Assembly (NCBI RefSeq): GCF_003390915.1
Contig: NZ_QMEM01000001.1
Location: forward strand, 310,001-374,000
Direction of reading: 5' to 3'
Origin: Lewinella sp. IMCC34183
Lineage (GTDB): Bacteria > Bacteroidota > Bacteroidia > Chitinophagales > Saprospiraceae
Length of the DNA: 64,000 nucleotides
Shown: positions 1 to 8,734 of the stretch, piece after piece
Numbering within the stretch: position 1 is the stretch's first letter
How the letters are laid out: each line of letters opens with the position of its first letter
The notes under the pieces: model-generated
Told to the model about the DNA's origin: nothing
The model's database searches: none
What the model saw: the letters and a program-made list of their open reading frames with translations, nothing else
Translations under genes and position numbers: made by a program

Positions 1-1497
1 GGGCTGGTGGCGCGCCGAGTTGAAGTAGAGGTAGCGGCCGTCCGGGGACCAGTAGGGACCCCATTCGGAAACGCCGGTTTCGGTCAGGTTAACGTTCTCA
101 TTGGCGGCAACGTCGTGGATCATAATGTCCATCTCAAAATCGCGGCGCACGTTCACGGCGATGTAGGCGTCATCCGGCGACCACCGCGGCAGGGTGTTCT
201 GAATGGCCCATAATTCGTCCTGGAGAATGGTGGTTGAAGCAAAGGATTTCAGGTCGAGCATCCGGAGCTCGTCCCGGCCGCTCAGGTAGACGGCCCGGCT
301 GGTGTCGTGGCTGATCACCAGGCCCCGGTTATTGCGCGTCTCATCCGTATGCTGGACGGGTGTACCGCTGCCGTCGCCCGGCAGGCTGAACCAGTTCTGG
401 TATCCGTCAACGGTCTGATTGAACAGCAAGGTCTTGCTGTCGCGGAGCCAGTGCACCTCCCCCACCCGGCCGTCGCCGGTCATGAGCTGTTGGATGAACT
501 TGCCCTCCATATCCGACACGAAAAGCTCCCCGCGGGAGACAAATGCCAGCTTTTTGCCGTCGGGCGCAACGTCAAATGCAGTGATCTCCCCCTCGGTGGA
601 AAAATCCTGGGTTTTGGCCAGACCAACGAAGTCGTTGACGACGACCGGCACGCGTTTTTCCCGTTGGTCCGCTACGGAATAGGTATAGAGTTGATAATCC
701 TTGACGTAAGCCAGGCGGCTGCCGTCCGCACTTACCGTCGGAGAAAATAGCGAGCTCCCGGCGGTGAACAGGCGGCGGGGGGCACCGTCGGTCAGGGCGT
801 AGAGGTTGTACTCGTCGTTGTCCCGGTCGCTGATAAAGTAGACGTTGCCCTCGCGGTCGATGACCGGTAGCATGTCCTTGCCTTCCCAGTCCGTGTGCCT
901 GATGTAAGAATCGTCAGCACTTGCGTAGCTTTTGATGTCCGGGTTATACGGCCCCCGGTACCGCTTACGGTGTACGAAGAGGCTGCTTTCCCAGCTCTCG
1001 TTAAAGAACACCCTCCCGTCCGGGTGCTCGACCGCGTTGTGTACGTTGTTGAAGTAATTACTGCCGAAAAGGCGGCGGGGCGTACCGCCCGTAACCGGTA
1101 CCGTGTAAGTAGACATGCGGTTGTAGCGCCCGGACGTAAAGTAGAGCGTCCCGCTGTCCCACGACCAGCCCTCAACCGTATCGTCGGCTTCGTGGAAGGT
1201 GAGCTGGGTGATCTCGCCACCCGCCAGTGGCATAATGAACACGTCGCGGTTCCCGTACTGATCGGAACTGAAGGCCAGCCACTTGCCGTCGGGACTGACG
1301 CTGGCGTAACTTTCGTTGCCCTCCAGGGCGGTGATCCGGAGTGCCGTTCCGCCCTCCGCGGGCACGCGCCACAGGTCGGTATGGTAACTAAAAATGAGGG
1401 TAGATCCATCCGGCGTGAGGGCGGGCGCATCGGCGAAGTAGAGTTCCTGCGCCGGCAGAAAGGCAGCAGCAAACAGGAGGGGGAAAATCAGTTTCAT
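1..1497 (-). CDS. Tricorn-like S41 protease, N-terminal beta-propeller part (3' end outside window)
   Basis: The gene reads leftward from an ATG at 1497 and is open through all 499 codons to the window edge, so the C-terminus is missing. It begins with a short hydrophobic signal peptide (about residues 1-16), followed by WD40/TolB-like propeller blades of the form SPDGKWLAFSS, APDGKKLAFVS and SPDGRYLYFNS. The opening, with ALTPDGSTLIFSYHTDLW and then LWRVPAEGG, is typical of secreted tricorn-protease homologues, which cut oligopeptides after they are gated through a propeller. The PDZ and S41 catalytic domains would lie to the left of the window, so the protease call rests on the propeller alone. 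It runs in the same direction as fmt but the two are separated by about 58 bp to the fmt side. A propeller-only protein is the alternative. Confidence 0.8.
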   Translation of the reverse strand, partial: MKLIFPLLFAAAFLPAQELYFADAPALTPDGSTLIFSYHTDLWRVPAEGGTALRITALEGNESYASVSPDGKWLAFSSDQYGNRDVFIMPLAGGEITQLTFHEADDTVEGWSWDSGTLYFTSGRYNRMSTYTVPVTGGTPRRLFGSNYFNNVHNAVEHPDGRVFFNESWESSLFVHRKRYRGPYNPDIKSYASADDSYIRHTDWEGKDMLPVIDREGNVYFISDRDNDEYNLYALTDGAPRRLFTAGSSLFSPTVSADGSRLAYVKDYQLYTYSVADQREKRVPVVVNDFVGLAKTQDFSTEGEITAFDVAPDGKKLAFVSRGELFVSDMEGKFIQQLMTGDGRVGEVHWLRDSKTLLFNQTVDGYQNWFSLPGDGSGTPVQHTDETRNNRGLVISHDTSRAVYLSGRDELRMLDLKSFASTTILQDELWAIQNTLPRWSPDDAYIAVNVRRDFEMDIMIHDVAANENVNLTETGVSEWGPYWSPDGRYLYFNSARHQP

Positions 1498-1581
1498 ACG
1501 GTTGGGGTTGGCCCAACCAAGGTAGTAAACTTGTCGCGACAAACGCGGCTCGAACCGGGTCACGGGTGTCCTCCAGGCAGT

Positions 1582-2523
1582 CTATCCCAGGACGGTCGGG
1601 ATTGGAAGCGAAGTGCCCCGCAGAAATTCTTCCGTCTCCATGCGCCGCCGGCCGGCGAGCTGCAGATCGTGGACCTGCAGGTAACCGTCGTGGCAGGCAA
1701 CCTTCAGGAAGGTCTTGTTGTCTGTGACCATGGATCCGACCGGCTCGTTGGGGCCCCCACCCTCGACCGAGGATCGGATCAGTTTGAGTTGCTTGCCCTC
1801 GAGCAGCGTCCAGGCGGCGGGCCAGGGACTGAGGCCACGCACGAAGTCGTGGACCTCCCGCACGGGTCGGTCGAAGTCGATCCGGCAGTTTTCCCGGTTC
1901 AGTTTCGGGGCGGGGGTGGCCAGGGCATCGTCCTGCTGCTCCAGGGTATACTCCCCGGACACGATGAGCGCCACGGTATCGACGACCAGCTGCGCGCCCT
2001 GCTCCATCATGCGGTCGTGGACGTCACCGGCCGTGTCGTTTTTCCCGATTGGGAGGCGGGTACGGAGGAGCACGTCGCCGGTATCGATTTCGTGGCGGAT
2101 AAAGAAAGTGGTGGCACCCGTTTCGGTCTCTCCGTTTATCACGGCCCAGTTGATGGGGGCGGCTCCACGGTACTTGGGAAGCAAGGAACCGTGCAGGTTA
2201 AAGGTGCCCAGGGCGGGCATGTCCCACACCGCCTCGGGCAGCATCCGGAAAGCGACTACGATTTGCAGGTCGGCGCGGAGAGCACGGAGGTCGGCGTGGA
2301 AACCGGGGTCCTTGAGGTTCTTCGGCTGCAGTACCGGGATGCTTAGGCGCACGGCGGCGAGCTTGACCGCGGATTCCAGCAATTGCTTCCCCCCCCGGCC
2401 GCCGAGCTTGTCGGTAGAGGTGATTACGCCCACGACCGGGTAGCCAGCTTTGACGAGGCCCTCCAGGCTCGGCACGGCAAAGTCGGGCGTGCCCATAAAA
2501 ACGATTCTGGGGTAGTCTTTCAT
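1582..2523 (-). CDS. fmt: Methionyl-tRNA formyltransferase
   Basis: Cytoplasmic enzyme that formylates the amino group of Met-tRNA(fMet) using 10-formyl-tetrahydrofolate. The 313-residue length is normal for the family. Near the start lies FMGTPDFAVPSLEGL (residues 9-23), and the catalytic site is visible as N109-x-H111 in FNLHGSLLPKYRGAAPIN with the third catalytic residue D147 in EIDTGD. The C-terminal RNA-binding OB domain follows from about residue 205. An in-frame extension of 25 codons upstream exists, but I chose the ATG at 2523 because a -7 promoter box TACCTTTG ends only 5 nt before it, which would place transcription start at or next to the ATG. It is divergent from the lipase gene. 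Confidence 0.96.
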   Translation of the reverse strand: MKDYPRIVFMGTPDFAVPSLEGLVKAGYPVVGVITSTDKLGGRGGKQLLESAVKLAAVRLSIPVLQPKNLKDPGFHADLRALRADLQIVVAFRMLPEAVWDMPALGTFNLHGSLLPKYRGAAPINWAVINGETETGATTFFIRHEIDTGDVLLRTRLPIGKNDTAGDVHDRMMEQGAQLVVDTVALIVSGEYTLEQQDDALATPAPKLNRENCRIDFDRPVREVHDFVRGLSPWPAAWTLLEGKQLKLIRSSVEGGGPNEPVGSMVTDNKTFLKVACHDGYLQVHDLQLAGRRRMETEEFLRGTSLPIPTVLG

Positions 2524-2528
2524 GGTGG

Positions 2529-2536
2529 CAAAGGTA
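2529..2536 (-). promoter_or_regulatory. -7 promoter box TACCTTTG of fmt
   Basis: On the minus strand TACCTTTG is an exact match to the Bacteroidota -7 consensus TAnnTTTG. Five nucleotides (CCACC) separate it from the fmt ATG, so the mRNA would be leaderless or nearly so. No TTTG -33 box is seen at the usual 19-21 nt; an 11-bp dyad (2554-2564) sits there instead. Confidence 0.6.
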
Positions 2537-2553
2537 GCTAACCCCGTGGCCGC

Positions 2554-2564
2554 ACATCGGATGT
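2554..2564. promoter_or_regulatory. 11-bp dyad ACATCGGATGT, candidate operator
   Basis: ACATC-G-GATGT is a perfect dyad 17 bp upstream of the fmt -7 box, where a -33 element would be expected. The same dyad recurs at 2686-2696 and 2702-2712 inside the large inverted repeat near the lipase start. Operator function is inferred from position and repetition only. Confidence 0.35.
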
Positions 2565-2673
2565 GGAAAGAGCGGATTAACCCGGGGGCAGCCGGCATCT
2601 TCAGCGATGGTTTGTTCCCTTTCCTTTGACATATTTAATTAAATTTTTGATATTCAGTTAGTTGCGCTATTGT

Positions 2674-2724
2674 GCGCAGACTCCCACATCGGATGTCGAG
2701 GACATCCGATGTGGGAGTCTGCGC
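2674..2724. repeat. Perfect 24-bp inverted repeat with 3-nt loop
   Basis: Left arm 2674-2697 and right arm 2701-2724 are exact reverse complements around the loop GAG. Each arm contains one copy of the 11-bp dyad ACATC-n-GATGT. The repeat ends 19 nt before the lipase ATG and lacks a downstream T-run, so it is not a normal rho-independent terminator. It lies in a divergent promoter region, so a protein-binding site, a 5' leader hairpin or a remnant of a palindromic mobile repeat are all possible. Confidence 0.85.
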
Positions 2725-2743
2725 CAGGGTTTACCTTACCCGT

Positions 2744-3568
2744 ATGACCGAAGAATTCAGCTGGAAAAACGAACAGGGGCTCAGGCTATACGCGGTAGAC
2801 TGGCGGCAGGACGCGCCGCGCGCGGTACTCGGGGTGATCCACGGCCTAGGGGAGCACTGCCGGCGGTACGACGGGCTAGCGGACTTCTTCAACCGACGCG
2901 GCTTCGCGGTCGTCGGCTACGACCGGCAGGGGTTCGGCCGCAGCGAGGGACGCAAGGGCTATACCGCCGACTACCGCAATTACCTCGACGGCGTCGCCCA
3001 GCTGCGCGTGCAGTGCGAGCGACGCTACCCCGGCGTACCGGTATTTCTTTACGGGCACAGCATGGGCGGGCAGCTGCTGCTCCAGTACCTCATTCACCGG
3101 AAACCAACCATCCGCGGAGCTATCCTCAGCGCGCCGCACATCGCCGAAGCCTTTCGTCCGAACCCGGTGGTCGTCGCGGTCGGAAAACTGATGCGCCGCA
3201 TCTACCCCACCTTCACGCTAAGCAATCAGGTAGATGCCACTAAACTGAGCCGGAATCCCAGCGTGGTAGAGGACTACCGCGCGGACCCCTTTGTCCACGA
3301 CCGGCTGAGCAGCCAGACGGGCATCGACCTGCTCGAGCGCGCAGCGGCGCTACGCGCCTACGCGGGGCCGCTGCCCGTGCCCGCCCTGCTCATCCACGGT
3401 ACCGGCGATGCCATCACCTCCCACGCGGAGAGTGCCGCCTTTGCCGCCCGCTCCCCCGGCGTTTCCTTTCGCAGCTACGCGGGGGCTTACCACGAGCTGC
3501 ACCACGAACCCGAGCGGGAGGCGATTCTCAGCGATGTCGCCGACTGGATTGACGGGCAGCTGGCCTAG
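2744..3568 (+). CDS. Monoacylglycerol lipase/lysophospholipase-like alpha/beta hydrolase
   Basis: A 274-residue serine hydrolase of the hydrolase_4 family, probably cleaving monoacylglycerols or lysophospholipids. The nucleophile elbow is GHSMGG (S106), the acid is D222 in HGTGD and the histidine is H250 in YHELHHE; the oxyanion loop is HGLGEH near residue 33. No signal peptide is present, so it should be cytoplasmic. An in-frame extension of 24 codons runs backward through the 24-bp inverted repeat; the ATG at 2744 is preferred because it begins the conserved domain and a weak -7-like box TACCTTAC (2732-2739) ends 4 nt before it. Substrate is not determinable from sequence. Confidence 0.88.
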   Translation: MTEEFSWKNEQGLRLYAVDWRQDAPRAVLGVIHGLGEHCRRYDGLADFFNRRGFAVVGYDRQGFGRSEGRKGYTADYRNYLDGVAQLRVQCERRYPGVPVFLYGHSMGGQLLLQYLIHRKPTIRGAILSAPHIAEAFRPNPVVVAVGKLMRRIYPTFTLSNQVDATKLSRNPSVVEDYRADPFVHDRLSSQTGIDLLERAAALRAYAGPLPVPALLIHGTGDAITSHAESAAFAARSPGVSFRSYAGAYHELHHEPEREAILSDVADWIDGQLA

Positions 3569-3931
3569 CATGCGCCCAAACGCCAGGCACCGATAAATTT
3601 AACGTTGGTCAACGCGGTTCCCACGAAGACCGGTCGGGCCCCCACTTGGGTGATCGGTACACGAACGAGCGTACCCGTTGCAGATATCGGAGCAAAAGGA
3701 ACTCACTTAGGTTGGAAATGCGCAGATAGACGAACCGGTGTTTCCTGGTTTCAAATACGAAAAAGGCGTATGTGAATCCCCCCCAGGGGAAACCGACGTA
3801 CCTACACCGAACCCAGGAACGAAAGACCCTTCCCGCCTTTTGGCGGGCTGCTTTACCGGTTTTCTCCGATTATCTTTTTGACTGTCGGGGGGAGAGGCTA
3901 GAATCTTCCCACAGCGCTTTTTCCTTACCTA
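3569..3931. other. Intergenic region without a gene
   Basis: No coding region is supported on either strand. It holds a small GC hairpin at 3832-3847 (CCCGCC/GGCGGG, loop TTTT) without a T-run, and a near match to a -7 box, TATCTTTT at 3871-3878, which could drive the following gene with a leader of roughly 50 nt. Confidence 0.5.
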
Positions 3932-5452
3932 ATGAATGACTTATCCGAGCTCGTCGGGCTTCTGGGCAAGGACTACACCCTATGTACCTGCCAAGACACC
4001 CACGACACCAGTTTACAGACACTCTTCACGTATTTACAAAACGCGGAGGAACCTACCCGCGAAGGGGCTGCCGAAGCCCTGGCGCTCCGCCCCGGCACGC
4101 CGGCCTTTCGCAAGGTCAAGCACCGGCTCAAAATTAAGCTCGTCAACGCCCTGACCGCGATTCACGTCTCGGACCGTTCCGCCGATCGGCGACAGCGCAC
4201 CCTAGCTTACGTGTGGAAACTGATCGCTATCGGTCAGCAACTTCGCACTTCCATTCGCAGCCGGGTCCTGCTGCCCTACCTCGAGGAGGCCCACCGTATT
4301 GCGGTCAGTCACGATATGGTCGAGGCGGCCTACCGCACCGCGGTGATGCTGCGCCGGCAGTACGCCAACCGCCGCTTCGACCGTAGCAGGTACGAATATT
4401 TCGCGGAGCAATCCTCCACTTACCGTCGCCTGACCCGGGACTTTGAAGATGCGGTAGCCGACCTGAATCAGGTGACCTTCCTGCGCAACACCCATGCGGA
4501 CGCCGAAACGATCGTATCCGCGGCAAGCGCCGGATACGAACGCAGTGCCCCCCTTATCGAACGGCACGACCGGGCTATCGTATCCTATATTGTTTTCTTG
4601 TTGCAATTAAACAAGTATCTGGCAGTCAACGATTACGAGCGGGTCATCGGCGTAGCGGAACGGGCCATCGCCTACCTGGATCAAAAAGAAGGTGCGCTGC
4701 CTACGATGTACCAGGTGTTCGAAGCCAACCTCACGGTGGCCTACACCCAACTCAACGATTACCAACGGGGTACCGAATTTGCCCGCCGGCTACTTGCCAA
4801 GACCTCCCCAGACGATTATAATTATCTGAAGGTCCACGAACTGCTGCTGCTACTAGCCCTGCGGGCCGGACGGTTTCAGGAGGCCTACGCCAGCTACCGC
4901 AGCATCGACCCCGACACCCTGACGTCGGACCTGCTATCCTACTACAACGAGACCTTCCGGATCATGGAGGCGTACCTCTACCTGCTGATACGGCTGGGCC
5001 AGATCGTCCCGGACGCGGAGGATTCCACGGTCGAACGATTCCGGATATCCCGGTTCATCAACTCCTTCGACTTTGCCGCGGGCGAAAAGAGCCACCGCAA
5101 CATTCACCTGCTGATCATCGAGATCGTGGATCACGTGATCAATCGCCGGCACACCAAGTCGACCCACAGCATCGAGTCGATCGGCAAGTACGCCACCCGC
5201 CACCTTCGTGGCCCGGAATACCGCCGGGTGCGCATCTTTCTCAAGGCGCTGGCGCAGCTGTCCACCCAGCAATTCCACCGCACGGCGGTAGAGCGGCACA
5301 CGCGACGCTACGTGGAACAATTACAGAAATACCCACTCAACGAGTCCCGGCTCGATTACTACATGGAGCTCGTCCCCTATGAGACGCTGTGGAACCTGAT
5401 CGTCGAACAACTGGGCTACAGGCGAATCCGCATACGGTCTGGCAGGGAATAG
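3932..5452 (+). CDS. Alpha-helical, TPR-like protein of unknown function
   Basis: I do not recognise this 506-residue protein. It has no signal peptide or membrane segment and appears almost entirely helical, with many Arg, Tyr and Leu residues and helix pairs reminiscent of tetratricopeptide repeats (for example the stretch around residues 230-330, with YERVIGVAERAIAYLDQ followed by LNDYQRGTEFARRLLAK). Cysteines are only at C18 and C20, in LCTCQD. It stands alone, flanked by an empty leader region and a strong terminator, so it appears monocistronic. A protein-protein interaction scaffold is a reasonable guess; nothing shows an enzymatic site. Confidence 0.8.
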   Translation: MNDLSELVGLLGKDYTLCTCQDTHDTSLQTLFTYLQNAEEPTREGAAEALALRPGTPAFRKVKHRLKIKLVNALTAIHVSDRSADRRQRTLAYVWKLIAIGQQLRTSIRSRVLLPYLEEAHRIAVSHDMVEAAYRTAVMLRRQYANRRFDRSRYEYFAEQSSTYRRLTRDFEDAVADLNQVTFLRNTHADAETIVSAASAGYERSAPLIERHDRAIVSYIVFLLQLNKYLAVNDYERVIGVAERAIAYLDQKEGALPTMYQVFEANLTVAYTQLNDYQRGTEFARRLLAKTSPDDYNYLKVHELLLLLALRAGRFQEAYASYRSIDPDTLTSDLLSYYNETFRIMEAYLYLLIRLGQIVPDAEDSTVERFRISRFINSFDFAAGEKSHRNIHLLIIEIVDHVINRRHTKSTHSIESIGKYATRHLRGPEYRRVRIFLKALAQLSTQQFHRTAVERHTRRYVEQLQKYPLNESRLDYYMELVPYETLWNLIVEQLGYRRIRIRSGRE

Positions 5453-5530
5453 CACCACCAAAAACTTAGACACTACGCAAACACAGTTTCAGACCGGCCA
5501 TTAGGTGTTAAGGCCGGCCCCGTTTTCTTA

Positions 5531-5582
5531 GCCCCGACAGGATAGTGCCGATATGCGGCCGGTATCCTGCGGGGCCTTTTTT
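5531..5582 (+). terminator. Rho-independent terminator after the helical-repeat gene
   Basis: A stem of 13 bp with one bulged base (5531-5544 with 5563-5575) is followed by TTTTTT at 5577-5582. A shorter hairpin, CCGGCC/GGCCGG at 5494-5517, precedes it. Confidence 0.75.
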
Positions 5583-5614
5583 ATCAGGCGGCGGAGCACA
5601 GGTGCGGTGAAAAG

Positions 5615-5702
5615 TGGCGGAGGAAGAGGGATTCGAACCCCCGGTACCTTGCGGTACGTCGGTTTTCAAGACCGGTGCATTCAACCACTCTGCCATTCCT
5701 CC
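5615..5702 (-). tRNA. tRNA-Ser (anticodon TGA)
   Basis: A class II cloverleaf on the minus strand. The acceptor stem GGAGGAA pairs fully with TTCCTCC, the anticodon loop is CTTGAAA with anticodon TGA, there is a long variable arm, and the T-loop is GGTTCGAATCC. The discriminator base is G and a CCA end is encoded (5617-5615). It reads UCN serine codons. Confidence 0.95.
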
Positions 5703-5724
5703 GGAGGTGATCGGTTTCGGAGGA

Positions 5725-5755
5725 CAAAGGTAGCAACGCCCCCCGGAAGTAACAA
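5725..5755 (-). promoter_or_regulatory. Promoter of tRNA-Ser
   Basis: TTG (5755-5753), 20 nt, then TACCTTTG (5732-5725) on the minus strand matches the Bacteroidota -33/-7 promoter. The -7 box ends 22 nt before the mature tRNA 5' end. Confidence 0.7.
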
Positions 5756-5849
5756 GCCACGGGTTCTACAGTGGCCAACGCCAGATGAAATTGCCCCGGT
5801 GGAGCACATTGCACCCGCGCTCCGTCGCCGTAAATGGGCCGGGTCGTGT

Positions 5850-5857
5850 TATCTTTG
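5850..5857 (+). promoter_or_regulatory. -7 promoter box TATCTTTG of carB
   Basis: Exact match to TAnnTTTG, 27 nt before the carB ATG. No convincing -33 element at the right spacing. Confidence 0.55.
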
Positions 5858-5884
5858 CCGGAATTTTGACCTACCCCCTCCCCC

Positions 5885-8722
5885 ATGCCAAAGGACACTA
5901 GTATCAAATCCGTGCTCATCATCGGCTCCGGACCGATCATCATCGGCCAGGCCTGTGAATTCGATTATTCAGGAACGCAAGCCAGCAGAAGCCTGAGGGA
6001 GGAAGGGATCGAGGTGACGATCCTCAACCCCAACCCGGCCACGATCATGACCGATCCGATGACGGCCGACCACGTCTACCTGCTGCCCCTCGATATCGAG
6101 CACGTCGAGCAGGTACTCAAGGAGCAGCCACAGATCGACGCGGTTCTGCCCACGATGGGCGGACAGTCGGCCCTCAACCTGGCCATCGAGTGCGGCGAGG
6201 TGGGCCTATGGGACAAGTACAACGTTCGCCTGATCGGCGTGGACCTCGAAGCCATCGAGCTTGCCGAGAACCGGGAAGCCTTCCGCAAGCACATGGAAGA
6301 GATCGGGCTGAAGTGCGCCCCCGCCATGATCGCCAACTCCTTCCTGGAGGGCATGGAGGCCGCCCAGGAGATCGGCTTCCCGCTCGTCATCCGGCCCAGC
6401 TACACGCTGGGGGGCTTCGGCGGCGGCTTCTGCTTCAACGAGGACGAATACCCCGAGATGCTGCGCCGGGGCCTCGACGCCAGCCCCACCCACGAAGTGC
6501 TGATCGATAAGGCCGTACTGGGGTGGAAGGAATTCGAGCTGGAGCTGCTCCGCGACAGCGCGGACAACGTGGTCATCATCTGTACGGTCGAGAACTTCGA
6601 CCCGATGGGCATCCACACCGGCGACTCCATCACCGTGGCCCCGGCCATGACGCTCTCCGACACCGCCTACCAGGACATGCGCGACCAGGCCATCCACGCC
6701 ATGCGCTCGATGGGCAACTTCGCCGGCGGCTGCAACATCCAGTTCAGCCAGAATCCCGAGACCGAGGAGCTCATCGTGATCGAGATCAACCCCCGGGTGA
6801 GCCGCTCCTCGGCCCTCGCCTCGAAGGCCACCGGCTACCCGATCGCCAAGATCGCGGCAAAACTCGCCCTGGGCTACCGCCTGGACGAGCTAAAGAATCA
6901 GATCACGAAGACGACCTCGGCCTTTTTCGAGCCGACCCTCGACTACGTGATCGTGAAGATCCCGCGGTGGAACTTCAACAAGTTTCCCGGTGCCGACCAC
7001 AAGCTCGGCCTGCAAATGAAGTCGGTGGGTGAGGTCATGGGCATCGGCCGCAACTTCCTCGAGGCCCTGCAGAAGGCCTGCCAGTCGCTGGAGAACGGCC
7101 GCGCCGGCCTGGGCTCCGACATCAAGGAGTGGATCAAGACCGACGACATCCTCGACCGGCTCGAGAACGTCAGCGAGGACCGCATCTTCCGCCTGAAGGA
7201 CGCCCTGCGCCTCGGCGTGCCCCGCAAGACCATCCAGAAGCTCACCAAGATCGACCCCTGGTTCATCAACCAGATCAAACGGCTGGTGGACTACGACGCC
7301 GAACTGCTGAAGTACAACGTGCCCGAGGACATCCCCGAGCCCTTCTTCCGCGAACTGAAGGAGGTCGGTTATTCCGACATCCAGATCGCCTACTTGCTGC
7401 GCGTCGACGAGGAGACCGTCACCAAGCAGCGCTACAAACTCGGCATTCGGCGCGTTTACAAGATGGTCGATACCTGCGCCGCGGAGTTCGAATCGACCAC
7501 GCCCTATTTCTACTCCACCTTCGACGGGGAGAACGAAAGCGAAGTGTCGGACCGGGAGAAGATCATCGTGCTTGGCTCCGGTCCCAACCGGATCGGCCAG
7601 GGCATTGAATTTGACTACTGTTGCGTACACGGACTTAAAGCGGTACAGGAAGCCGGTTTCGAGGCCATCATGGTCAATTGTAACCCCGAAACGGTATCTA
7701 CCGACTTCGATACCGCCGATAAGCTGTACTTCGAGCCCGTCTTCTGGGAGCACCTCTGGGAGATCATCGAATTGGAAAAGCCGGCCGGCATCATCGTTCA
7801 GCTCGGCGGGCAGACCGCCCTCAAGCTGGCCGAGGAGCTGACCAACCGCGGCGTGCAACTGGTGGGCTCGAGCTACGACGCCCTGGACCTCGCCGAGGAC
7901 CGCGGCCGCTTCTCGTCCCTGCTCAAGGACCTCGACATCCCCTACCCCGACTTCGGTACCGCCAAGGACGCCGATCAGGCCCTCGAAGTCGCCAACCGCG
8001 TGAAGTACCCCGTACTGGTACGCCCCAGCTACGTGCTCGGTGGCCAGGACATGCGCATCGTCATCAATGACGCGGAACTGGAGCGGCACGTGCTGTCGAT
8101 CTTCAAGAAGGCCCCGGAGGACGAAGTTCTCGTCGACCACTTCCTCGACCGCGCCAAGGAGGCCGAGATCGACGCGATCTGCGACGGGGAGGAAGTTCAT
8201 ATCATGGGCATCATGGAGCACATCGAGCCGGCCGGTATCCACTCGGGCGACTCCAGCGCGGTGCTACCGACCTACTCCCTCAGCGTCGACGCCGTAAATA
8301 AGATGCGCGAGTACGCCGAGAAGCTGGCCTTCGCGCTCAAGATCCGCGGCCTGCTGAACGTGCAGTTTGCCATCAAGACGGACAAGGAAACCGGCGAAGA
8401 GAAAGTGTACGTGATCGAGGCCAATCCCCGCGCCTCGCGGACCACGCCCTTCATTGCCAAGGCCTACAAGGTGCCCTACCTGAATATCGCCACCAAGGTG
8501 ATGCTGGGCACCCATAAGCTGAAGGACTTCGACATCAACCCCCAGCCCAGCGGCTACGCGATCAAGGTGCCGGTCTTCAGCTTCAACAAGTTCCCGAACG
8601 TCGACAAGCAGCTCGGTCCCGAGATGAAGTCGACCGGCGAGGCCATCCGCTTCGTGAAGGACATGACCGATCCGTTCTTCCGCGACCTGGACAAGAACCG
8701 GAGCCAGTACCTCACGCGGTAA
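5885..8722 (+). CDS. carB: Carbamoyl-phosphate synthase large subunit, lacking the C-terminal allosteric domain
   Basis: Makes carbamoyl phosphate from bicarbonate, ammonia (channelled from CarA) and two ATP, for pyrimidines and arginine. Both ATP-grasp halves are present: GSGPIIIGQACEFDYSGTQ opens the first at about residue 14, and GSGPNRIGQGIEFDYCCVHG opens the second at about 564, with an oligomerisation region between. The protein is 945 residues against about 1070 in Escherichia coli and ends shortly after the second ATP-grasp module, so the MGS-like domain that binds UMP, IMP and ornithine is absent. The stop is clean with no decayed MGS sequence behind it, so this is not a recent truncation; I believe short CarB forms occur elsewhere in the phylum. 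No carA is nearby. Confidence 0.96.
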   Translation: MPKDTSIKSVLIIGSGPIIIGQACEFDYSGTQASRSLREEGIEVTILNPNPATIMTDPMTADHVYLLPLDIEHVEQVLKEQPQIDAVLPTMGGQSALNLAIECGEVGLWDKYNVRLIGVDLEAIELAENREAFRKHMEEIGLKCAPAMIANSFLEGMEAAQEIGFPLVIRPSYTLGGFGGGFCFNEDEYPEMLRRGLDASPTHEVLIDKAVLGWKEFELELLRDSADNVVIICTVENFDPMGIHTGDSITVAPAMTLSDTAYQDMRDQAIHAMRSMGNFAGGCNIQFSQNPETEELIVIEINPRVSRSSALASKATGYPIAKIAAKLALGYRLDELKNQITKTTSAFFEPTLDYVIVKIPRWNFNKFPGADHKLGLQMKSVGEVMGIGRNFLEALQKACQSLENGRAGLGSDIKEWIKTDDILDRLENVSEDRIFRLKDALRLGVPRKTIQKLTKIDPWFINQIKRLVDYDAELLKYNVPEDIPEPFFRELKEVGYSDIQIAYLLRVDEETVTKQRYKLGIRRVYKMVDTCAAEFESTTPYFYSTFDGENESEVSDREKIIVLGSGPNRIGQGIEFDYCCVHGLKAVQEAGFEAIMVNCNPETVSTDFDTADKLYFEPVFWEHLWEIIELEKPAGIIVQLGGQTALKLAEELTNRGVQLVGSSYDALDLAEDRGRFSSLLKDLDIPYPDFGTAKDADQALEVANRVKYPVLVRPSYVLGGQDMRIVINDAELERHVLSIFKKAPEDEVLVDHFLDRAKEAEIDAICDGEEVHIMGIMEHIEPAGIHSGDSSAVLPTYSLSVDAVNKMREYAEKLAFALKIRGLLNVQFAIKTDKETGEEKVYVIEANPRASRTTPFIAKAYKVPYLNIATKVMLGTHKLKDFDINPQPSGYAIKVPVFSFNKFPNVDKQLGPEMKSTGEAIRFVKDMTDPFFRDLDKNRSQYLTR

Positions 8723-8734
8723 GCCGCCTCAGGT

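Noticed and set aside
5508..5943. Minus-strand reading frames across the tRNA-Ser gene
   Set aside because: They only translate the tRNA and its flanks; no protein-like sequence.
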